The notes under the pieces were generated by a model. The model saw only the letters and a list, made by a program, of their open reading frames with translations, had not been told where the DNA came from and did not search any database. The translations under genes were made by a program, and so were the position numbers. Positions 58,307-64,000 of a DNA stretch of 64,000 nt are shown piece by piece; position 1 is the first letter of the stretch, and each line of letters begins with the position of its first letter. Origin of the DNA: JANJWP01 sp964482035 (GTDB lineage: Bacteria; Patescibacteriota; Gracilibacteria; BD1-5; UBA2023); contig CAYZVC010000001.1 of the NCBI GenBank assembly GCA_964482035.1, positions 682,001-746,000 on the forward strand, in the 5' to 3' direction.

Positions 58307-59374
58307 TTAGCGTTGGTTTTCGGTGGCACGGAGGGCTTTGGAATACTTCGTCTGCATCCCGTTTCCCGTTTCCGGAGGAAATCCGAGGGCGGTGAGTTTT
58401 TCCGAGATGAGGTCCTTCACTTTTTTCTGGTCGGCTTCGAAAGAAGCGAGCACGGCTCGGTTCGAATCGTTGCCGGCCTTGTAGACCGAATCGAAAAGCT
58501 TGAAGAACGTGTTGCGTTCGAAGTCGATTTCGACTTCCGAGAACGTCCCTACCGCCTTTTCCGGCGCCGAGGGCGAATAAACGGTCGCCTCGTCGATGGT
58601 GACGAGGTAGACGTTGTCCGGGTTGTCGCCGTACCCGAAGGGCGTCGTTTTGTTCACATGGAAGCGGGTGCGTTTGACTACGAGGCGGACCGACGGCTCA
58701 AGGTTCGAATAGTCGAAACCGGATACCCCCCGCTCTTTCGCCGCATCCTTCGTGAGCGTTACGGGCGAGAGCCGGTTTCAGAATACCGGATTGCCGAGAA
58801 GCCGGACGAACGGCTCGCCGTTTTCGCGTTTCAACAAGTACGACGTGATCGGGTTGAGACGGAAATCGTTCTTGATTTCGTAACGGTTTTTAAGGGCCTT
58901 TTTGTACCCTCCGACGTCGTTCAGTGCATCCTTCCCGTACGCTTTGGTCTGAATTTCGAGACGCTGTGGGACGATTCGCTTTTCTCGGTACGAATTCACG
59001 TCGTCGAGAGCGTTCCAACGGTAACGCAACCGATGGGAAATGCCGTTTTTTTCGAGCGTTCCCGAGGCGTCGTCGAAGTACGTGTCCTCGAAATACAGCA
59101 CGTCGAGATCGCTACCCATGTAATAAGCACCCGTGACGTACTTGGCGTTTTCCCATTCCTTCTTCGGAAGCTCGGAAGCGATGAGGTCGTAGAGGGATTT
59201 CTTCTGTACGTCCGAGAGCGTGCCGGAGAGGGTGAGCTTGTATTCCTGTTCGAGGCGCGGCGGCTCGCCCCATACCGGCAGGAGCGCGTAGGCTCAGAAA
59301 AGCGAAATCCCCACAACCGCGAGGACGGAAAGCGTTCTCTTGCAGGTTTTGGGGATCTTCGGAAACGACGGCAT
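58307..59374 (-). CDS. VTC-domain-like membrane protein
   Basis: 355 residues from ATG 59374 to TAA, with TGA at 59294 and 58778. One N-terminal TM helix (TLSVLAVVGISLFGAYALL). The extracytoplasmic domain has the strand pattern of VTC/CYTH-type tunnels: YYMGSDLDVLYFEDTYFDD, ISHRLRYRWN, YREKRIVPQRLEIQTKAYG, and later VRLVVKRTRFH, VYLVTIDEATVY, FSEVEIDFE. Charged residues on alternating strands would line a polyphosphate or triphosphate tunnel. Yeast Vtc4 makes polyphosphate with such a domain; here function is inferred. Confidence 0.65.
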
Positions 59375-59395
59375 GGAATTCTGGGAAATCTCGGA

Positions 59396-60616
59396 TTATT
59401 CTCCGCTCGGGCCTTGCGAACGGGAAAGTCGGATGTTCTTGTGGATGGCGTCCTTCGTGGAGGTCTTGGTCGTGTCGATTGCGGACGAAACCTTCTTCAC
59501 CTTGTTCACGAACACGTCCAAATCCTTCGCGACGTCGACGATGATGTAGAAAAGCGGAACGCCGATGAGAAGTCCCACGAATCCAAAAAAATGTTCGGAA
59601 ACGAGAAGGATGAGGAAGGTGATGAACACCGGAAATTCCATGTACGAAGAAACGATCTTCGGATTGAGGTAGTAGGCTTCCACGGCATGGACGATAGCGA
59701 TCATCAGCAAGAGGAGCAGAATGACCGGTTGTCCGCCGTAGTTGTACCCTACGATGAGGATCGGCACGGTAGAGAGTATGAAGCCGAGCACCGGAACGAA
59801 GCCCAGGATGAATACCATGACCCCGAGAGTGGAAACGTACGGAAAAACGTCGCCACCGTGGACCGCGCTGATGAGCAGGAGTCCGAGAACGGTAAGGAGC
59901 GCGTTGACGAGCGCGATGAACGCCTGGGCTTTGAAGATGAGACCGAAACCCTTGCCGATTTTAGCGAAGATGATGGAGTATTCTTCGTAGAGGAAGGCGA
60001 AATTTCCGCGCTTCACGGTCTCGAGATACCCGGCAATCTTGTTGCGGTCGATAATGAACACATAACTGAGCACGAGCGCCATGAGGATTTTCATGAGTAC
60101 CGCGCTGGCGTTCTTCACGTTTTCAAAAACGTCTTTCGCCGTCTTCTCCATCGAAGCCTTGTCGAAATACGACGAAATCGCGGATTTCAGACCAAGATCG
60201 ACCTTCATGGCCGATTCGATACCGGAAATGCTTTTTTCTACGTGGGAAACGATGCCCGGCACTTCCGAAACGATGCCTTTGGATTCTTCGAGAACCTGGG
60301 GGACGAGATTCGAAAAAAGGAATCCGACCGCCGCGATGAACGCGAGATACACGACCGTAACGATGACGGCGAGTTTATTGGCTTTAACGATTGCGGAGCG
60401 GAATTTTCCCGGACTGAGGGTTTTCGCGAAGGCCGCGATCTTTTTGGAAATCCAGGTCGAAAGATCGAGAAAAAGGAACGCGAAAAGGAACGTGATGAGG
60501 AATACGAAGAGGAAATCCGAAAGCGCATAGGCGAAAAGCCCGAGAAGAGCGAACGCCGCCATCTTCTGGAAGAAGTACTTGTTGAATACGAGCCTGAGGA
60601 AAAACGGGAGGCGCAT
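59396..60616 (-). CDS. AI-2E family transporter
   Basis: 406 residues, ATG to TAA, no TGA. Typical AI-2E exporter topology: two N-terminal helix pairs (FALLGLFAYALSDFLFVFLITFLFAFLFL, VIVTVVYLAFIAAVGFLF), a long amphipathic cytoplasmic/periplasmic region, then four to five C-terminal helices with VFILGFVPVLGFILSTVPILIVGY and VEAYYLNPKIVSSYMEF. Family members export autoinducer-2 or other small anions, or act as Na+/H+ antiporters. In operon with dnaX upstream. Confidence 0.9.
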   Translation of the reverse strand: MRLPFFLRLVFNKYFFQKMAAFALLGLFAYALSDFLFVFLITFLFAFLFLDLSTWISKKIAAFAKTLSPGKFRSAIVKANKLAVIVTVVYLAFIAAVGFLFSNLVPQVLEESKGIVSEVPGIVSHVEKSISGIESAMKVDLGLKSAISSYFDKASMEKTAKDVFENVKNASAVLMKILMALVLSYVFIIDRNKIAGYLETVKRGNFAFLYEEYSIIFAKIGKGFGLIFKAQAFIALVNALLTVLGLLLISAVHGGDVFPYVSTLGVMVFILGFVPVLGFILSTVPILIVGYNYGGQPVILLLLLMIAIVHAVEAYYLNPKIVSSYMEFPVFITFLILLVSEHFFGFVGLLIGVPLFYIIVDVAKDLDVFVNKVKKVSSAIDTTKTSTKDAIHKNIRLSRSQGPSGE

Positions 60617-60636
60617 GGGTTTCGCGTTAGGGGGAA

Positions 60637-62238
60637 TTACTTCACGGATTCGATTCTAACGGAAATCGGACGACCGCAAAGGGATTCGAGGGATTCCGAA
60701 AGCGCGGCTTTGGCTTCGGGTTTGGCCAATACGCCACTGTCGAGCATGTTCTTGGCGGTGACGAGGAACGTCGAGCCGTCGACGAACAGGCACTTGGGCG
60801 AATTCTTCACGGCGATGACGAGCGTGGTCGTTTTGGGGATTTCCTTGAGTTTCGCCACGAGCTCCGCAATGGAAACCGAAGGGATTTCGTGGACTTCGGA
60901 AACCGGAGCGGCGACCGTTTCGACCGCCGGAGCCGGTTTCGGGGTTTCGACCGGAGCGGGCGTCGGAGCCGGAACGTATGCGGGAGCGGGCGTCGGTACC
61001 GGTTTCGAAAACGAAGTTTTGGCCGGCGCCGCGAAGTCGTCGAACGGGTCTTCGGACATCGGGAACGGTTCTTCCGGGAGCGGAACCTCGTCGAACGCCG
61101 GAACGGGTTTGGCAGCCTGTTTCGGAACGGGTGCCGGGGCCGGTTCGGCTTCGCGGACGGATGCTGACGCAACGGGTGCCGCCTTGGGCTTCGCGGGCAT
61201 TTCGACGTCGCCGTACGGAACTCGTGCTACCGGGCCGTAGGCGACCTTGGCGATGGTCGTCTCGATGACGAACATCGGGTCCGGTGAAAGCCTCGCGCGG
61301 ACGTAGGCGGAAGAAACCGATTCGAAGAAATCGGAGAGGAACGGGAATTCGGCGTTTTTGACACCGACTTCGAGGATGCGGTCGCGGAGGTACGAAAGGA
61401 GCTCGTCGACGAACTTCATCGGATCGGTGCGGCGCAGCGTTTCTGAGGAGAGTTCGAAAATCTTGGCGCTGTCTCGTTCGGCGACGGCTTTTTCAAGCGC
61501 GCGCATGAAATCGTCGCCCACGAGGCCGAGACGGTTTTCTACGTAGGTTTTGGTAATCTTCCCCCCGAGCACGAACTGTTCGAAAAGCGTGAGCGCGTCG
61601 CGGAGTCCGCCACGGGCGAGCTTGGAAATCCGGAGAATCGCGCCGTCTTCGGCATCGATGCCTTCTTCCTTCGCGACGAAACGGAGGCGTTCGGCGATGT
61701 CGGTTTCGGAAATGCGGCGGAAGTCGTAGCGCTGGGTGCGCGAAACGATGGTTTCGGGGACCTTATGGACGTCGGTAGTCGCGAGGACGAACTTCACGTG
61801 CTCCGGCGGTTCTTCGAGCGTCTTCAGAAGGGCGTTGAACGCCGGCTTCGAAAGCATGTGGACCTCGTCGATGATGTACACCTTGTACTTTCCGGAAGTC
61901 GGTTGGAAGCGCGAACGCTCGATAAGGTCGCGGATGTGCTCGACGCCGTTGTTCGACGCCGCGTCGATTTCGACGACGTCGACCATCCGTCCTTCGAGGA
62001 AAGCTTTGCAGTGGTCGCATTCGTCGCAGGGGCTTCAATCTTTCGTGAGGTTCAGGCAGTTCACCGCCTTGGCGAAAATGCGGGCGACGGTGGTTTTTCC
62101 CGTTCCGCGGGAACCGTAGAAAAGGTACCCGCCTACGGTACGGTCTTCCAAAAGCGCGTTCGAAAGCGCTTCTCGGATGAATTTCTGGCCGTAGAGGGAA
62201 TCCCAGTTCTGCGGGCGGTATTTCTGGTAGAGGGACAC
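60637..62238 (-). CDS. dnaX: DNA polymerase III subunit gamma/tau
   Basis: 533 residues, ATG to TAA, with one TGA at codon 68. Clamp-loader ATPase: QNWDSLYGQKFI, Walker A GSRGTGKTT, zinc Cys cluster (NCLN, PCDECDHC) where the TGA Gly precedes SPC, Walker B IIDEVHMLSKPAFNALLKTLEEPPE, SRTQRYDF. Domain III and then a Pro/Ala/Val-rich low-complexity linker (~residues 350-440) lead to a short C-terminal domain. It loads the sliding clamp and couples polymerases. Unlike many bacteria there is no ybaB-recR neighbour; instead it is in an operon after tldD. Confidence 0.95.
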
Positions 62239-62242
62239 TGGA

Positions 62243-63598
62243 CTAACCGGTTACTTTGAGACGGACGAGAACGGTGGGCGTAGCGTCGGATACGGGCATC
62301 TGTTGCCCCTTTCCGCACGTTCCCCCGTCGAAGAAGTGCAGATCGTCGCCGACCATGCGGATTTCGGAGAGCATTTTCGGGCCGTTGCCGGAAATGTTGG
62401 CGCCACGGACGGCTTCGGCGATTTTCCCATCACGGATACGGAATCCCGAGCTGACCTTGAAAACGAAATCGCCGGTGACGGTATTGACCTGCCCTCCGCC
62501 CATCCGCGAAACGTAGAGCCCGTCCTTGACGGAGGCGACGATGTCTTCCTTTTTATGGTTTCCGGCGGCGAGATAGGTCGAACCCATGCGCACGAGGGTT
62601 TCGCAGGCGTAGGATTCGCGACGCGCGTGGCCGGTGGATTCGGTGCCGAAGAGTTCGGCGGTGCGGTTCTGGTGCATGTACGAAACGAGCACCCCCTTTT
62701 CGATGAGCACGGTTTTCTTGGCCGGATTGCCTTCGTGGTCGAGCGCGTAGAAACCGCGGAGCCCCGGGATGGTGGGATCGTCGACGACGGTCACTTCGTC
62801 GGAAGCGACTTTCTGCCCAAGCTTCCCGCGGTAGACGCTGGAATTCTGGAGGTCTGCTTCGAGGCCGTGCCCGACGGCTTCGTGGATGATGGTTCCGCCG
62901 GATTCGTTGCCGATGACCACATCCATTTCGCCGGACGGCGCCGGCTCTCCCGAGAGCGCGCGGTCGAGATCGGCGATGGCGGAGGAAAAGATTTTCAAGA
63001 GGGATTCCCGGTCGAGTTTGCCGAGGATGTCGGTACCGGTGATCTTCTCCATCACTTCTTCGTGCGCGTCGCCGCGCTTACCGGCGAGAATGACGTAGAA
63101 CGAGTGGTATTTCTGCAAGTCGCCGCCGAACGCCCCCTTGCTGGTAGCTACGGCGTACGAACGGTACGAAAAATTCGCCACGACCTCGTAGCTCGTAAGA
63201 AAATCGGCCTTCGCGGCGATGGCGGGGATTTCCCCGAATGCGGCGAAAATCGGTTCGGCGTCGGCGAGCGGATCCCCCGGTTCGAGCGTTACGGTTTTCG
63301 ATTCCGCGGAAACGGCGGCGTTGGAAAAATCCGGCGCGGAAAACCCGTTCGAACGGCAAAACTCCGCCACGTCGGCCTCGAACGCGTCGAGGCGCGGAAA
63401 CGAAGCGAAACGGACGTCGGTGCCGTTGCGGGAAAGAATGGAGAAACCTTCGTGCGAACGGGAGGACGGAGCTTCGACTTTGCCATTGAGAAGGCGGGCG
63501 GAAAAGCCTTTCGAATTCTCGAAAAAGACTTCCCGGTAGTTTCCGGGAAGGTTCGCGATGGCGCTTTTGGCTCGGCTTTCTGAAACGGTTCTGGACAT
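62243..63598 (-). CDS. tldD: TldD-type metalloprotease
   Basis: 451 residues from ATG 63598 to TAG, no TGA. Typical TldD: zinc site HEAVGHGLEAD, FYALDHEGNPAKKTVLIEKG, YMHQNRTAELFGTESTGHARR, SRMGGGQVNTVTGDFVF, GNGPKMLSEIRMVGDDL. With its partner TldE/PmbA it forms a heterodimeric protease with a closed chamber that digests unfolded peptides and matures some peptide antibiotics. First gene of the seven-gene operon ending at 52963. The partner gene begins divergently at 63705. Confidence 0.93.
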   Translation of the reverse strand: MSRTVSESRAKSAIANLPGNYREVFFENSKGFSARLLNGKVEAPSSRSHEGFSILSRNGTDVRFASFPRLDAFEADVAEFCRSNGFSAPDFSNAAVSAESKTVTLEPGDPLADAEPIFAAFGEIPAIAAKADFLTSYEVVANFSYRSYAVATSKGAFGGDLQKYHSFYVILAGKRGDAHEEVMEKITGTDILGKLDRESLLKIFSSAIADLDRALSGEPAPSGEMDVVIGNESGGTIIHEAVGHGLEADLQNSSVYRGKLGQKVASDEVTVVDDPTIPGLRGFYALDHEGNPAKKTVLIEKGVLVSYMHQNRTAELFGTESTGHARRESYACETLVRMGSTYLAAGNHKKEDIVASVKDGLYVSRMGGGQVNTVTGDFVFKVSSGFRIRDGKIAEAVRGANISGNGPKMLSEIRMVGDDLHFFDGGTCGKGQQMPVSDATPTVLVRLKVTG

Positions 63599-63618
63599 AG
63601 GTTTTCGATACGGGCCGA

Positions 63619-63646
63619 AGTATACCGAAAAAAACGCGCATTCCAA
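63619..63646 (-). promoter_or_regulatory. Promoter of the tldD-dnaX operon
   Basis: Minus strand: TTGGAA, 16 bases, TATACT, about 20 bases before the ATG. Confidence 0.7.
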
Positions 63647-63670
63647 GCCGGATGCCCCGTTGCCGTCGGT

Positions 63671-63698
63671 TTGATTTTCGTTCAATTCCCGCTACCAT
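63671..63698 (+). promoter_or_regulatory. Promoter of the TldE/PmbA-like gene
   Basis: TTGATT, 16 bases, TACCAT, six bases before the ATG at 63705; this forms a divergent pair with the tldD promoter. Confidence 0.5.
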
Positions 63699-63704
63699 CG
63701 GCGC

Positions 63705-64000
63705 ATGCAAACCCCGTCCCAAATCATCGCCTCGGCCATTCCGCAAATCCTGCGGGAACTTTCCGCCGAAGGTTTCGCCAACGTATCGGCATCCAAAGAA
63801 AAAAGCCTCACCTATTCGCCGATGGGCGAAGAGATTTCCGTAAAAGAACGCGAAAACCTCTCCGTTTCGGTCACTATCGTCAAAGACGGGCGCAAGGCCT
63901 CTCTCCAGGTCGCTACGGCGGACGTCAGCGAAATCCGTTCCCGCCTCGCGGCAGTCGCCCGCACCCTCGCCTACGTCACTCCCGACGAAGACGTGAAGGT
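63705..64000 (+). CDS. TldE/PmbA-like protein, N-terminal part (truncated by window end)
   Basis: 98 residues visible from ATG, open to the edge, no TGA. The N-terminal domain resembles that of PmbA/TldD: LRELSAEGFANVSASKEKSLTYSPMGEEISVKERENLSVSVTIVKDGRKASLQVA (seen in short parts), that is the helix followed by beta strands which precede the catalytic half in this family. Divergent to tldD, so the two would supply the TldD/TldE heterodimer. The zinc site, which TldE usually lacks, is outside the window. Confidence 0.65.
   Translation, partial: MQTPSQIIASAIPQILRELSAEGFANVSASKEKSLTYSPMGEEISVKERENLSVSVTIVKDGRKASLQVATADVSEIRSRLAAVARTLAYVTPDEDVK

Noticed and set aside
60637..62238. TGA-interrupted genes as pseudogenes or frameshifts
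   Set aside because: The interruptions are always TGA in the same frame, on conserved glycines, in essential genes such as dnaX and radA; recoding explains all of them.
1..64000. CRISPR arrays, rRNA genes and insertion sequences
   Set aside because: No spaced direct repeats, rRNA segments or transposase frames were noticed on either strand.

Overview
The window is bacterial and uses a modified genetic code in which TGA is a sense codon for glycine (translation table 25). Dozens of frames run through in-frame TGA and end only at TAA or TAG. Where the protein family is known, TGA falls on conserved glycines: the RadA GPK motif (52281), the glycine after the nucleophile of a glutamine amidotransferase (27222), and two conserved glycines of motif IV of a C5 DNA methyltransferase (about 12857 and 12869). 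This code marks the Gracilibacteria (BD1-5) and Absconditabacteria lineages of the Candidate Phyla Radiation. By eye the GC content is above 50 percent. Gene packing is tight and no gene-free stretch exceeds 300 bases.

Layout. (1) 1-14.7 kb is an accessory island, lower in GC in places and rich in TGA. It holds an OLD-type nuclease, a PD-(D/E)XK-like protein, zinc-ribbon proteins, a DUF2188 gene, a LexA-type repressor with a candidate operator and a candidate small RNA, a ParB-methyltransferase fusion, a second adenine/cytosine-N methyltransferase, a terminase-small-subunit-like protein and a large serine recombinase. It ends in a complete type II restriction-modification pair (DUF6471-C5 methyltransferase fusion plus a Cfr10I/Bse634I-like endonuclease). 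A tRNA-Gln borders the island. (2) 15-22 kb carries an S41 protease, a 5'-3' exonuclease lacking the polymerase part of PolA, a MazG-like pyrophosphohydrolase and a family of membrane-anchored tail-collar-like and C1q-like proteins. (3) 22-41 kb is mainly core: rplJ-rplL with an L10 leader, a two-component operon headed by a DHH phosphoesterase and an amidotransferase-methyltransferase fusion, rlmE, a DsbA-like protein, tsaD, a PilM-like protein, an ABC exporter, rlmN, greA, nusG and secE. (4) 41-47 kb holds two tandem giant pilin-like proteins with LamG domains and nearly identical N-terminal halves. (5) 47-64 kb has a class II photolyase with three drug/metabolite transporters, radA, and a seven-gene operon tldD-dnaX-AI-2E exporter-VTC protein-AEC-like permease-chorismatase/PEP-synthase fusion-FG-GAP protein. 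A TldD/PmbA partner gene diverges at the right edge.

The most striking element is not a gene. Two intergenic sequences of about 195 bases (29493-29685 and 37198-37395) share an unusual architecture: a long closing stem, three helices whose 3' strands appear in the same order as their 5' strands (three mutually crossing helices), and a capping hairpin. On paper this makes two four-way junctions joined by three side-by-side helices. The closing stems differ in sequence but each is nearly perfectly paired, and the crossing helices show seven double compensatory changes. I do not recognise this as a known RNA class.

Promoters are recognisable as TTGNNN - mostly 16 bases - TANNNT, and intrinsic terminators are frequent. 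Core expression genes (rplJ, rplL, nusG, secE, greA, tsaD, rlmN, rlmE) use no in-frame TGA, whereas surface, transport and mobile genes use it often.
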